From: Catalimonadaceae bacterium JC749
GTDB taxonomy: Bacteria > Bacteroidota > Bacteroidia > Cytophagales > Cyclobacteriaceae
Reading direction: 5' to 3'
Assembly: GCA_021730635.1 (NCBI GenBank)
Contig: JAJNNC010000002.1
Span: 1-64,000, forward strand
DNA: 64,000 nucleotides
Part shown: piece by piece, positions 1 to 8,897 of the stretch
How positions within the stretch are numbered: position 1 is the stretch's first letter
Layout: every line of letters begins with the position of its first letter
Program-made: the position numbers and the translations under genes
Notes under the pieces: generated by a model
What the model was told of the DNA's origin: nothing
What the model saw: the letters and a program-made list of their open reading frames with translations, nothing else
The model's database searches: none

Positions 1-1
1 T

Positions 2-415
2 AGAACAGTCTCCTCTACAGCTCCTGTTACTGATCAGATACTTACCTGGAACGGCACCGCCTGGACTCCCATGAATAGTAGAAAAACAGATGAGGTAAAA
101 TGGTTTAGCGGTACTATAGACCCTCAGGCAGGTAATTTTAGTGGAGGACAAATTGGTGATATGTTTTATGAGCACGATGACAAAAGATACTGGAGAAGAA
201 CAGGCTCTAATCCTGGCGATTGGCAATATATAGGAAGTCCAATAACATCCGCGCCAAATGGTGAAAGAATGAATGGGCAACTCAATATCAGTTATTCAGC
301 ACCAGCCAATCCACAGCCCGGTATGCTTTGGCTTGATCCGGGAGGGGACGGCAGAATAAGAATATATGATGGTAGCTCCTGGAATACAATACTAAGAGCA
401 GGAGGAGGAGGTTGA
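2..415 (+). CDS. C-terminal part of a tail-fibre-like or surface structural protein (5' truncated by window)
   Basis: The reading frame is open from the first bases of the window and ends at TGA 413-415, so only the last ~137 residues are visible. An internal ATG at 71 exists, but the upstream codons encode a plausible continuation (a TWNGTAWTP stretch). The W-N-G-x-A-W and Y-D-G-S-S-W-N motifs and the Gly/Asn/Ser-rich composition resemble the repetitive C-termini of phage tail-fibre or tail-collar proteins and of large Bacteroidota surface proteins. The protein ends in a run of glycines. I do not recognise a specific family. The gene is convergent with the FAD oxidoreductase that follows. 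Confidence 0.6.
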   Translation, partial: RTVSSTAPVTDQILTWNGTAWTPMNSRKTDEVKWFSGTIDPQAGNFSGGQIGDMFYEHDDKRYWRRTGSNPGDWQYIGSPITSAPNGERMNGQLNISYSAPANPQPGMLWLDPGGDGRIRIYDGSSWNTILRAGGGG

Positions 416-506
416 AAATTCATGACATACTTGGCAATACATCAATATTCTTCATAACCTTCTATAGTTCAGAAATTATCCATTGTCTTGCCAAAGGCTT
501 GCATCA

Positions 507-2231
507 TTACTGTTCTTTGGGCCAATGTGTTTCAATGCCCTGAGAGCGAACCATTTGCTGGAATTCGGTGAGCAAAGCCGTATTTTCCCGTACAGCACGG
601 GGTATGGTATTCTTCTGCAGTGCAAAGGCTACCAGCAAGCCTGCTGCTTCGCCAATACTCCACTCTACCGGGTGCAGCCGGTAACAACCATTGGTAATAT
701 GAGTAGTGCCAATGTTCTTGTTGGCAGGCAGCAGATTTTTCATCCGTTTGGGCAGAAAGGCTCCCAACGGTATCTGAAAAGGTAAAGAACCAAAATCTAT
801 ATAATTATCGCCGCCACTGCTGGGGTGTAAATCTATGTGATAATAACCAATACCAACACTATCGTAGAAAGAAGCGGCTGTATTGCCTTTGGTGTGGCCA
901 GCAACCAATGCCCGGTTTTCTTTTCCCACATGCTCCTCCAGGACAGTGAAAACCGCTTGAATACGGCGGGATTCCCGGATATAGGGATATTTTGCCAAAC
1001 CATCTGCTGTACCCATGATATCGTTTCGCAGCCGAAGTCCCGGCCAGCCCTGCCCTCCGTCCGGACGGGGAGCCTCTGTTTGTAACCAATACAGCAAAGA
1101 TAAACTAAGCTGTTTGCTCTTTTCTATATGCTGTTTCGCTTCCTCCTGACTCACATCAATCAGGTTGCCCAAAAAATAATCATTCTGCGGCCAGTTGATA
1201 AGGGTAATATCACCGGGGTAAGTGTCTGTTTTGAAGTTATTTTTATGGATAATTCTGCGGTAGTTCCATAAATTGAGTGTATCTCCTGTAGGAATACCTT
1301 CCGGATGGAAACCCAAGGCTTTGGGCTGGAGGGTAGAAGGATGGGTATAGGTCAACGACAACAACTTGCCAGGCCAGGGAGGTGTTAAGGCTGGCACAAA
1401 CTTTCTCCAGAAATCATATTCCCTGGGCTTTTCAATCAGGTTTTCCGTTTCGGGCAGGTAATCCATCGCCAGACACATAGTAAAGGCCTGTTGGTTATGA
1501 GGGGCTGCTTTTTCAGGGGCATGCAACTCTCCGGTGTCCTTTCTGGATTCCGCACCCGTCACATATTCTGTTTTGGTCAAAGGCAGCAGGTCACCCAATT
1601 CGGTAGCGTCCACAAAATAGGAGGCTGTCAGGATGATTTCCTTTCCATGCCGGATATCATATGCTTTTAATGCCTGAACCTGGTCTTCCTCCACATCAGC
1701 CTCAGTCACCTTGTGTTCCAGCAGAAGGGTCAGTTGACGAGAACTCATATAAGGTGCCATCATCGCTTCCAATATGGCTAGCGCCACCCGTGGCTCATGA
1801 CACAGGCGGGAAACCGCACCGTCGCCCGGATTAAAATAAGGTTGCTGACGGGCGGCTTTGGTAACAGGATAATGATGGAAATAATATTGCCGAATGGCAG
1901 TGCGAAAATCCCGGTAGAGTTGTGTGGCTCCATGCGTTTCAATCCACTGATGCTCATCAGGGGGGACCCCTTGTTGGGTAAGTTGTCCGCCAACCCAGTC
2001 GGTTTCTTCTGTGAGGATGACCCGTAACCCATTACGCAAGGCGGCTAAGGCAGCGGCACATCCTCCCAAACCTCCTCCTGCAATGACCACATCGGCCGAA
2101 AACTCATGCGCATTAGGTTGTCTGAAGATACGTTCTCTTTCTGCTTGCGCAGCACTGGGAAACCCAAACATCGTGACAGAAGCCAGGGCACTACTACTGG
2201 TGAGTAATTCAATAAAATTTCTTCGGTTCAT
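507..2231 (-). CDS. Tat-exported FAD-dependent oxidoreductase (FAD_oxidored family)
   Basis: A 574-residue protein. The N-terminus MNRRNF followed by a hydrophobic stretch ending in AAQA looks like a twin-arginine signal peptide cleaved near residue 30, so the cofactor would be loaded in the cytoplasm before export. Residues ~48-80 hold the dinucleotide-binding motif GGGLGGCAAALAA and the following TEETDWVGGQLTQQG, the hallmark of the PF12831 FAD-dependent oxidoreductases, often annotated as xanthan lyase-like in Bacteroidota. The C-terminal part has the typical R-R-I-Q-A segment. The substrate is unknown. It stands alone on the minus strand, divergent from an AraC-type regulator at 2410 that could control it. 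Confidence 0.85.
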   Translation of the reverse strand: MNRRNFIELLTSSSALASVTMFGFPSAAQAERERIFRQPNAHEFSADVVIAGGGLGGCAAALAALRNGLRVILTEETDWVGGQLTQQGVPPDEHQWIETHGATQLYRDFRTAIRQYYFHHYPVTKAARQQPYFNPGDGAVSRLCHEPRVALAILEAMMAPYMSSRQLTLLLEHKVTEADVEEDQVQALKAYDIRHGKEIILTASYFVDATELGDLLPLTKTEYVTGAESRKDTGELHAPEKAAPHNQQAFTMCLAMDYLPETENLIEKPREYDFWRKFVPALTPPWPGKLLSLTYTHPSTLQPKALGFHPEGIPTGDTLNLWNYRRIIHKNNFKTDTYPGDITLINWPQNDYFLGNLIDVSQEEAKQHIEKSKQLSLSLLYWLQTEAPRPDGGQGWPGLRLRNDIMGTADGLAKYPYIRESRRIQAVFTVLEEHVGKENRALVAGHTKGNTAASFYDSVGIGYYHIDLHPSSGGDNYIDFGSLPFQIPLGAFLPKRMKNLLPANKNIGTTHITNGCYRLHPVEWSIGEAAGLLVAFALQKNTIPRAVRENTALLTEFQQMVRSQGIETHWPKEQ

Positions 2232-2409
2232 TGTTGCAAATATGCCTAAATTACTTAAAAACAGAAGTTTGTTCTGTTATCATTTTACAATCTCTCCATG
2301 GTTTTTATTATTTTCCACTGGCAAAAAACAGTTGAGAGGCAGGCAGGCCAAAAGCAGCTTATAAAACACTATTACGCGTTGGAAAGATAATTTGTGATTT
2401 TGATAAACG

Positions 2410-3234
2410 ATGATGTCGATCAAGCATATACCGCCCCACCCGCAATTGCACGGAATCGTCGCTAAACTATGGGTGTTTGAAAGCCGCGGTAAAGCGCCTC
2501 ATGAAGATATGAAATTGATTGTGCCCAATGGGATGGCCAAACTCATCATTCCCTTTCGCAACGGACTGACAGGCAGTTACAAAGATTGGTCTCATCTTTC
2601 CAAAGAGTCATCTATTACTTTGATTGGCATCTCCGACAGTCCGGCCATTGTAGAGGTCGAGCAGGATGCACCTTCAGGAAATATCGGATTGGAATTTACT
2701 GCTATCGGGGCGTACCGGCTGTTTCGCTTACGACACTCTGAATTGAAAAACAGAATTTATCCGCTAGAGGATGTCCTGGGTAAAACAACTGTAGAACTGC
2801 AGGAGATGATTGCCAATACGGAGCAGGTAGTTGACAAAATACAAGTAATCCAGCAATATCTTATCCGATTACTTTTTCAATCCAACCCTGACCCGGTTTT
2901 AGATCACTGTCTCCGGCAAATTGAAAATTCAAAAGGGCTTGTGACCGTGGCTCACCTGGAAAAGAACACCGGTTACAGCAGCCGGTGGCTTTATGAAAAG
3001 TTTATAGAGAAAGTCGGGTTAAGTCCGAAAAACTTATCGTCTGTCACCCGATTTATGCATTTTTACGAACAATGGGCCAAAAATCCGCATCCCTGTTTTT
3101 TCAGGCAGCATCTCTACGACTACTTCTATGATCAGGCTCATTTTATCAAGGAATTCAAACGCTTTACAGGTTTTCCCCCTTCAAAACTGCTGGCCTCAGC
3201 AAACGAATTCGGTCGTCTCTTTTACAGAGAATAG
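2410..3234 (+). CDS. AraC-family transcriptional regulator with DUF6597-like N-terminal domain
   Basis: A 274-residue regulator. The N-terminal ~100 residues (HPQLHGIVAKLWVFES and the following LIVPNGMAKLIIPF) match the sensor domain common in Bacteroidota AraC proteins and now called DUF6597. The C-terminal ~100 residues form the two-HTH AraC DNA-binding domain: YSSRWLYEKFIEKVGLSPK is the first recognition region and FYDQAHFIKEFKRFTGFPP is the conserved second helix signature. It may control the membrane protein that follows 65 bp downstream, or the divergent oxidoreductase. A cassette with the same layout occurs at 38115-39680. Confidence 0.88.
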   Translation: MMSIKHIPPHPQLHGIVAKLWVFESRGKAPHEDMKLIVPNGMAKLIIPFRNGLTGSYKDWSHLSKESSITLIGISDSPAIVEVEQDAPSGNIGLEFTAIGAYRLFRLRHSELKNRIYPLEDVLGKTTVELQEMIANTEQVVDKIQVIQQYLIRLLFQSNPDPVLDHCLRQIENSKGLVTVAHLEKNTGYSSRWLYEKFIEKVGLSPKNLSSVTRFMHFYEQWAKNPHPCFFRQHLYDYFYDQAHFIKEFKRFTGFPPSKLLASANEFGRLFYRE

Positions 3235-3273
3235 CACTTCCGATTTTTACAATACGCTGCCCTTGGCCTATGC

Positions 3274-3281
3274 TACCTTTG
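3274..3281 (+). promoter_or_regulatory. Candidate -7 promoter box for the small membrane protein
   Basis: TACCTTTG matches the Bacteroidota -7 consensus TAnnTTTG and lies 18 bp before the ATG at 3300. No convincing -33 TTTG is present at the expected distance, so this is a partial match. Confidence 0.35.
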
Positions 3282-3299
3282 TAAAAATAGAATATTCCA

Positions 3300-3725
3300 A
3301 TGAATGCGAAAATACTCATCCGGATCGCCGCTGCCTTGCTGCTGATCCATTTGTTGGGCCATTTGCTCGGACATTTTGGTTGGGATACGCCCGAAGATCT
3401 GAAGATGCAGGAAGTGGTGGATACCATGAAACGCTACAAAGCAGATTTTATGGGGGCTACCCGTAGTATGGCCGATTACTATCATGGCTATAGTTTGATG
3501 TTATGCTTTGTATTTGGGATGACTATTTGCATCCTTTGGTTTGCTTCGGATTTTATTGAGCTGGCAAGAAAAATAGTGGTTAAAATTCTTTACCCCATAG
3601 CGATCACCTACATAGCTTTTGGGGTCATAGAATTCCTGTATTTCTTTCCCTTTGCTGCCGTTATCAGTCTTCTGACAGGGCTTTTTACCTTTGCGGCAAT
3701 CATCAGAAGTCAGCCGACGCAATAG
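3300..3725 (+). CDS. Small four-helix membrane protein (LIC_13387-like)
   Basis: 141 residues with about four predicted transmembrane segments: the N-terminal ILIRIAAALLLIHLLGHLLG, a second around residue 65-82, a third around 90-112 and a last at 115-135. The layout and the HLLGHFGW and ADYYHGY segments resemble the LIC_13387 family of uncharacterised bacterial membrane proteins. It follows an AraC regulator on the same strand, which may be its regulator. No biochemical function can be assigned. Confidence 0.7.
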   Translation: MNAKILIRIAAALLLIHLLGHLLGHFGWDTPEDLKMQEVVDTMKRYKADFMGATRSMADYYHGYSLMLCFVFGMTICILWFASDFIELARKIVVKILYPIAITYIAFGVIEFLYFFPFAAVISLLTGLFTFAAIIRSQPTQ

Positions 3726-3823
3726 AGAGAAAATGTCGTTGCAGGATAAACGTGCGGTGGGTCATCGCTAACCTGATAGCGCCGTAGCGCACGAAAGCAG
3801 TAGTGATTCTTTGTGAAATGAAA

Positions 3824-5083
3824 TCACTTGACCTTGAGCAGGTCTTTCCAATGGGTTGTATATCGGGGGGAGACGATCTCCTGTTGCATCTTCCAGTCTT
3901 GCTCGATGCCTGTGGCCGCCACTTTCACAGTATCGCTGCCAAACTTGGCATTGATCGTATCCATGGCCAGCATGAGCATTTCTCTTTTGTCTCTGTCAGA
4001 AGGACTGAAGATAGAAAGTTGCTTTTGGATGGCAGGTGAAATGCCTGAGAGAATGACGCCTACTTTCTGATAAGCATAGCCCTTCTGAAAAATTTGTTGC
4101 AAGCCTGTAAAAGCCTGTTTGATCAATTGCGTTGTGTCGTCAGTGGGTTCGGGCAGGGTGATGGTGATTGTATTACTATAGTATTTCTCCTTTTTGAATT
4201 TATTGGTATGGATGAAGATGGTGAGGAGGTGCGCACAACTTTTCTGCCGCCTTAATTTTTCTGCTGCGCGGCTGGTGTAGGTAGCCAATGCTTCCTTGAG
4301 CTTACCCTGTTGGGTTTGTGGTTTGCTGAATGACCGGCTGGTACAGATATTCTTTTTATGGGGCGTTATTTCTTCTATTTCCAGACAGGCATGCCCGTTT
4401 AGTTCCCACCAGATCCTTTGTCCTACCACCGTCATGTGTTTTTTTACCCAGTTTTCAGGCATCAACCGGAATTGTTCGGCGGAGGTGACCTCATGAGAAT
4501 GAAGCAGGTACGCATAGTTTCTGCCAATTCCCCAGATGTCGGCCACATCGAACAAAGAAAGATATTCGCGCATGAGTTTTTCTCCTTCCAGCAGAAATAC
4601 GCCATCATGCATCATTGATTTTTTGGCCTGATGATTGGCTATTTTAGCCAGCACTTTGGTTCTGGCTATTCCTACACAGGCCGGAATACCAATATGTTTT
4701 TTGATGGTCTTCCGTATCTTCTGTCCCAGCTCCAGCAGTTTTTGTTTTTGGTTGAAACCCCCAAGGTCAAGAAACAACTCGTCGATGGAATAAACTTCCA
4801 GGGTAGGAACCATACTTCTGATCGTTTCCATTACTCTTTGAGACATATCCCCATAGAGCGCATAGTTGCTGCTGAAGACAGCGATATTTTCCTGTTTGAT
4901 GATCTCTCTTACCGAATGATAAGGTGTTCCCATTTTAATACCCAGCGACTTGGCTTCGTTACTTCTGGCGATGATACAACCATCATTATTGGATAAAACA
5001 ACGACAGGCCTTCCTTCCAGGTCGGGCCGGAACACCCGCTCACAGGAGACATAGAAATTGTTCATGTCTACCAACCCTATCAT
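3824..5083 (-). CDS. umuC: Translesion DNA polymerase V catalytic subunit UmuC
   Basis: A 419-residue Y-family DNA polymerase. The palm begins [20 protein letters not shown] with the first metal-binding Asp, the [15 protein letters not shown] and TPYH segments follow, and the catalytic [10 protein letters not shown] carries the acidic pair. A helix-hairpin-helix/thumb region ([15 protein letters not shown]) and the little-finger domain complete the family length (UmuC is about 420 residues). It synthesises past DNA lesions in the SOS response together with cleaved UmuD. It lies 3 bp downstream of umuD in the same operon. Confidence 0.96.
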   Translation of the reverse strand: MIGLVDMNNFYVSCERVFRPDLEGRPVVVLSNNDGCIIARSNEAKSLGIKMGTPYHSVREIIKQENIAVFSSNYALYGDMSQRVMETIRSMVPTLEVYSIDELFLDLGGFNQKQKLLELGQKIRKTIKKHIGIPACVGIARTKVLAKIANHQAKKSMMHDGVFLLEGEKLMREYLSLFDVADIWGIGRNYAYLLHSHEVTSAEQFRLMPENWVKKHMTVVGQRIWWELNGHACLEIEEITPHKKNICTSRSFSKPQTQQGKLKEALATYTSRAAEKLRRQKSCAHLLTIFIHTNKFKKEKYYSNTITITLPEPTDDTTQLIKQAFTGLQQIFQKGYAYQKVGVILSGISPAIQKQLSIFSPSDRDKREMLMLAMDTINAKFGSDTVKVAATGIEQDWKMQQEIVSPRYTTHWKDLLKVK

Positions 5084-5086
5084 GGC

Positions 5087-5545
5087 TCATACCCTTGATT
5101 TATGTATGACATAGGTCACTACGCCCCAGATCAGGAACTGATTATGCTCTGTGATGTGGATAGGGGGATAAGCAGGATTGGCAGGGAGAAGATACAGGTG
5201 GTGCTTCTCTTTCTGTATCCTTTTAACAGTGAATTCTCCATCCAGGTAGCAGATAGCAATATCCTGATCCGTAGGCTCCAGTGACCGGTCAATGATCAGT
5301 ATATCTCCTTCATAAATACCAGCGTCAATCATGGAGTCACCGGTGACACGGGCAAAGAAAGTAGCAGAGGGATTATCAATGAGCTGCTTGTTCAAATCAA
5401 TCTTCAAGTCAAGGTAGTCGTCGCAGGGAGAAGGAAAACCGGCGGAAATCAAAGATTGAAAGAAAGGCAGTGCCAGCGCTGAGCTGAGGTCAATGCTATA
5501 GAGGGTTAAAGAAGAGAAGCTGCTTATTTTTCTTATTCTCGTCAT
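5087..5545 (-). CDS. umuD: UmuD-type S24 autopeptidase, partner of UmuC
   Basis: 152 residues. An Ala35-Gly36 bond in SAGFPSPCDDY aligns with the Cys-Gly self-cleavage site of E. coli UmuD, so the scissile pair here is Ala-Gly as in LexA. The catalytic dyad is Ser71 (GDSM) and Lys108 (GEFTVKRI), with the 37-residue spacing of the E. coli protein. The N-terminal arm is about 10 residues longer than in E. coli. RecA-stimulated cleavage would produce the UmuD' form that activates UmuC. First gene of the umuDC operon, with two palindromic sites upstream. Confidence 0.94.
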   Translation of the reverse strand: MTRIRKISSFSSLTLYSIDLSSALALPFFQSLISAGFPSPCDDYLDLKIDLNKQLIDNPSATFFARVTGDSMIDAGIYEGDILIIDRSLEPTDQDIAICYLDGEFTVKRIQKEKHHLYLLPANPAYPPIHITEHNQFLIWGVVTYVIHKSRV

Positions 5546-5570
5546 GGTGTTTAGGTTAGTTGTAGCAATA

Positions 5571-5587
5571 ATACTTAATTTAAGTAT
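5571..5587. promoter_or_regulatory. Palindromic operator-like site 1 upstream of umuDC
   Basis: ATACTTAATTTAAGTAT is a perfect palindrome, 8-bp arms around one central T. It ends 26 bp upstream of the umuD start codon, where a repressor would cover the promoter. It does not resemble the E. coli LexA box (CTG-N10-CAG). Confidence 0.6.
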
Positions 5588-5633
5588 ATTATGTTTGTAT
5601 AATCCTGAAATTTAAATAAAATCATTAGTTTTT

Positions 5634-5650
5634 ATTCTTATTTTAAGTAT
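5634..5650. promoter_or_regulatory. Palindromic operator-like site 2 upstream of umuDC
   Basis: ATTCTTATTTTAAGTAT matches site 1 at 15 of 17 positions and keeps one perfect half site (TTAAGTAT). The centres are 63 bp apart, six helical turns, so both lie on the same DNA face. This suggests a second binding site for the same regulator. Confidence 0.5.
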
Positions 5651-5766
5651 GATTGTACTGTAAGAGACATACGCTATAAAACAGATTTGCGCTAGCCTGT
5701 AGGTTGGAAAAATGAATGTCCCTTCTAGTCTTATCACTTGAAGAAGGTTCAGGGAAGTCGGCAAGC

Positions 5767-6606
5767 TTACCCTCTCATCTCGCGAAGGCTTTTGCCTGTC
5801 TTATTTTTGATAAACTTGTGTAAGTGGCTTTCATCTACAAAACCGAACTCAAACGCGATCTGCTTCATACCTGCCTGGCTAAACTTCAGACGCTGTTCGA
5901 TGAGCCGGAAGCGATAATGGCTCACATAGTCGCGTAAAGTGCTCCCCATTTTTTCTTTAAAGAGGATACCGATATAATGGGGAGAATAGTGAAAATGGCC
6001 GGCCAGGCTTTTCAAAGTGAGCTTCTCCGGTTCGTAAATATTCAATGCAATATATTCCATGAGTTCCTCGGCCATACCCGATTTCTCATGTTGCTCTTCC
6101 TGAAGCTCATAGACTTTTCCATTTCTTTTAACAATAAACATGACCACTGAGAAAAGCTGGAAAATGATCTTCTGGTGTAAGATTCGCTTTTTGCGGTATT
6201 CATCCGCAATCATTTGCATGAGTTCCTGCACCAGCAGGCGGTCTGAGGTAATGTGCAAAAGATTTCCTTTTTTTCTTTCAGGATGGTACAGCAACTGGTC
6301 CATGTCGCGGTTCCAGTGGTCGGGCAGCGGCAGGTCGGCAGGTTGGGTAACATACAGTTTGGTAAATTTAAAATAGATAAAACGGCTACGCTTTTTCACC
6401 TCAAACTCATGAGCGTCTTCCGGGCCTAAAAGAAAAAGATCGCCTCGTCTGTAAGAAGAGGCCATACCATTCAGGCGGTGCAGGCCATGGCCTTTGGCAA
6501 TGAAGATAAGCTCAAAATGATTGTGATTGTGCAGGGGGTGCTGCCACTGCTCCACTTCAAAGTCGCTCACCACCAGGTTGTCAAACTGCTTGTACCGCTT
6601 CATCAT
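5767..6606 (-). CDS. AraC-family transcriptional regulator with cupin sensor domain
   Basis: 279 residues. The N-terminal half is a cupin-like ligand domain (HNHNHFELIFIAKGHGLHR and GDLFLLGPEDAHEF, typical of AraC_binding). The C-terminal ~100 residues form the HTH_18 domain: FHYSPHYIGILFKEKMG and the signature IAFEFGFVDESHLHKFIKNK. It is divergent, 80 bp away, from the doxX-SDR-AKR-MBL operon at 6687-9739, the usual arrangement for a regulator and its target. The start could be either of two consecutive ATGs. Confidence 0.92.
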   Translation of the reverse strand: MMKRYKQFDNLVVSDFEVEQWQHPLHNHNHFELIFIAKGHGLHRLNGMASSYRRGDLFLLGPEDAHEFEVKKRSRFIYFKFTKLYVTQPADLPLPDHWNRDMDQLLYHPERKKGNLLHITSDRLLVQELMQMIADEYRKKRILHQKIIFQLFSVVMFIVKRNGKVYELQEEQHEKSGMAEELMEYIALNIYEPEKLTLKSLAGHFHYSPHYIGILFKEKMGSTLRDYVSHYRFRLIEQRLKFSQAGMKQIAFEFGFVDESHLHKFIKNKTGKSLREMRG

Positions 6607-6686
6607 ACATATTTACCGAAATACCTTAGAAATATACAGGAAACCAGGGGGCAGGGTTTTGTTTTCTTCTTGAAACCTTTAAAACC

Positions 6687-7088
6687 ATGCAGCAGGCAAA
6701 AACAGCATATGCTTTAGCAAGATTACCCATTGGCTTCAGTTTCTTGGGACATGGGCTGGTACGCATCCCTAAGATCTCGGCGTTTGCCGAAGGGATGGCG
6801 CAATCGTTTGAAAAAACCATACTTCCCTACGATTTCGTGTGGGGCTTTGCTTTCCTGTTACCTTTTGCAGAACTCCTGCTGGGTATTTTTCTGCTCTTAG
6901 GCATCTTCATGCGCCAGGCCACTTTTGCAGGTATTGTGCTGGTCTGCATCCTGATCTTTGGCTCGAGCTTGCAGGAAAACTGGTCAGCTGTGGCTACCCA
7001 GATGTTTTATGGCCTATATTTCTCGCTGCTATATCTTTTTGCCGACTATAATGGTTATTCAGTTTTAAACCCACAAAACAGAAAATAA
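6687..7088 (+). CDS. DoxX-family membrane protein
   Basis: 133 residues with four hydrophobic segments and the family start ALARLPIGFSFLGHGLVRIP. DoxX proteins are four-helix inner-membrane proteins of uncertain function, often linked to redox or sulphur metabolism. First gene of an operon: its TAA stop overlaps the ATG of the next gene (TAATG), so the two are probably translationally coupled. The divergent AraC regulator is a likely controller. Confidence 0.9.
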   Translation: MQQAKTAYALARLPIGFSFLGHGLVRIPKISAFAEGMAQSFEKTILPYDFVWGFAFLLPFAELLLGIFLLLGIFMRQATFAGIVLVCILIFGSSLQENWSAVATQMFYGLYFSLLYLFADYNGYSVLNPQNRK

Positions 7089-7882
7089 TGGATTTGCAAC
7101 TCACTCACAAAAAAGCCCTGGTCACGGGTTCTACAGCTGGTATTGGTTATGCCATCGCGAAGCTGCTGGCAGCCGAAGGGGCAGCCGTTATCCTTAACGG
7201 AAGAAAACAGGAAGACGTAGCAGAAGTCGTCGCCAAGATCAGGCAAGAGACGGGCAACGATGAGGTCAGCGGTGTGGCCGCGGATTTCTCTAAGAAGGAA
7301 GAAGTGGAGCGCCTCATTGCCCAGGTACCTGAGGTAGATATTCTTATCAACAATGTAGGTATTTACGAGCAGGTAGCTTTTGAAGATATTTCGGATGAAG
7401 AGTGGTTCACCCTGTTTGAGGTCAACGTGATGAGCGGGGTGCGGTTGGCCCGTCATTACTTTCCGAAAATGCTTCATAAAAATGAGGGTAGGATCATTTT
7501 TATCTCCAGTGAGTCGGGGCTGAACATCCCTACTGAGATGGTACATTACGGTATGAGCAAAACGGCACAACTCTCTGTTTCCCGTGGATTGGCCAGGCTT
7601 ACCAAAGGAACCAAAGTGACAGTTAATGCGGTGCTGCCCGGACCTACCTGGAGCCGTGCCAACGAAAACGCACTGCAGGCACAGGCACAACAATCAGGAA
7701 AAAGTCTGGATGAGGTTGAGCAGGCATTTTTTGAGGAAAGAAGGCCTACCTCGCTGCTTCAGCGTTTTGCCAGTGCAGAGGAAGTGGCCGCCATGGTGGC
7801 CTATGTGGCCAGTCCGCTCTCTTCAGCCACCAATGGTGCGGCTTTGAGGGTGGATGGAGGCATCGTTAATTCTATTATTTAA
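7088..7882 (+). CDS. SDR-family NAD(P)-dependent oxidoreductase
   Basis: A 264-residue classical short-chain dehydrogenase/reductase. It has the cofactor motif TGSTAGIG near the N-terminus, NNVGIY (the NNAG motif), a catalytic Ser in SSESG, YGMSKTAQ with the Tyr-x3-Lys catalytic pair, and a C-terminal RVDGGIVNSII. The Asn-Gly-Arg-Lys after the second strand suggests NADPH preference. The substrate is unknown. It overlaps the doxX stop codon and sits 49 bp before an aldo/keto reductase, so these oxidoreductases probably act in one response. Confidence 0.93.
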   Translation: MDLQLTHKKALVTGSTAGIGYAIAKLLAAEGAAVILNGRKQEDVAEVVAKIRQETGNDEVSGVAADFSKKEEVERLIAQVPEVDILINNVGIYEQVAFEDISDEEWFTLFEVNVMSGVRLARHYFPKMLHKNEGRIIFISSESGLNIPTEMVHYGMSKTAQLSVSRGLARLTKGTKVTVNAVLPGPTWSRANENALQAQAQQSGKSLDEVEQAFFEERRPTSLLQRFASAEEVAAMVAYVASPLSSATNGAALRVDGGIVNSII

Positions 7883-7931
7883 TCTATTAAAGCTTTATTA
7901 ATCATTGAGATATATTTAAAAACAGAACCTT

Positions 7932-8897
7932 ATGGAAAAAAGAAAATTAGGCAATACGGATTTGTATACAGCACCCATCGTGATAGGAGGCAATGTTTTT
8001 GGCTGGACTTTACAGGAGAAAGAATCTTTTACCATACTGGATGAAACGGTTGAGGCAGGCTTTAATACTATCGATACGGCCGACGTGTATTCCCGCTGGG
8101 CAGAGGGCAACAAGGGGGGTGAATCAGAAACGATTCTGGGAAAATGGATGAAAGATCGTGGCAACCGCCAGCATATAAATATCATTACCAAAGTAGGTTC
8201 CGACATGGGACAAGGACATAAAGACCTGAGTGAAGCATATATTATCAAAGCGGCTGAAGCATCCTTGAAAAGATTACAGACCGATCATATCGACCTGTAT
8301 CTAACGCATTTTGATGATAACAGCACACCCGTGGAAGAAACGTTGGGAGCCTATGAAAAGCTGATCAGCGCCGGAAAAGTAAGGTACATCGGTGCTTCCA
8401 ATCTTTCCCCTGAGCGGTTAAGCAATTCACTGGAGGCCAGCAAAAAGAAGGGACTACCTCGCTATGAAGTATTTCAGCCGGAGTATAATCTTTATGACCG
8501 GCAAGGCTTTGAAGAAGGAGTAGCGGCTATTTGCCAGGAAGAAGGTCTGGGCGTGATCAGCTACTATTCGCTAGCCAGCGGCTTTCTGAGCGGAAAATAC
8601 CGCAGCGAAGCGGATTTGACCCAAAGTGTCCGTGGCGGGGGTATCAAAAAATATCTGAACGGCAGAGGCCAAAACATCTTACAGGTATTGGATGAGCTGT
8701 CTGCCAAATACGAGGTTTCGCCTGCGAGCATGGCACTGGCATGGCTCATCCATCAGCCTCTTGTGACGGCTCCTATTGCCAGCGCTACCAAGCGCCAGCA
8801 TGTGCAGGCCTTCAGAGAAGCCACACAGCTGACCCTGAGTGCAGACGACAGAGAGCAGCTGGAAGAAGCTTCTGCCTATACGGAAAAGGCTTCATGA
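7932..8897 (+). CDS. Aldo/keto reductase
   Basis: A 321-residue TIM-barrel NADPH-dependent carbonyl reductase. The catalytic tetrad is visible: Asp and Tyr in DTADVYSRWA, Lys in IITKVGSDMG and His in LYLTHFDD. The C-terminal nucleotide-binding region (IASATKRQHVQAFREA) has the usual S-x-x-x-R/K-x-x-Q form. Third gene of the AraC-linked operon; its TGA overlaps the ATG of the next gene. Confidence 0.94.
   Translation: MEKRKLGNTDLYTAPIVIGGNVFGWTLQEKESFTILDETVEAGFNTIDTADVYSRWAEGNKGGESETILGKWMKDRGNRQHINIITKVGSDMGQGHKDLSEAYIIKAAEASLKRLQTDHIDLYLTHFDDNSTPVEETLGAYEKLISAGKVRYIGASNLSPERLSNSLEASKKKGLPRYEVFQPEYNLYDRQGFEEGVAAICQEEGLGVISYYSLASGFLSGKYRSEADLTQSVRGGGIKKYLNGRGQNILQVLDELSAKYEVSPASMALAWLIHQPLVTAPIASATKRQHVQAFREATQLTLSADDREQLEEASAYTEKAS

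Noticed and set aside
3726-3823. GCGC-CGTA-GCGC repeat between the membrane protein and umuC as a possible terminator
   Set aside because: Stem of only four pairs with no T-tract; not convincing.
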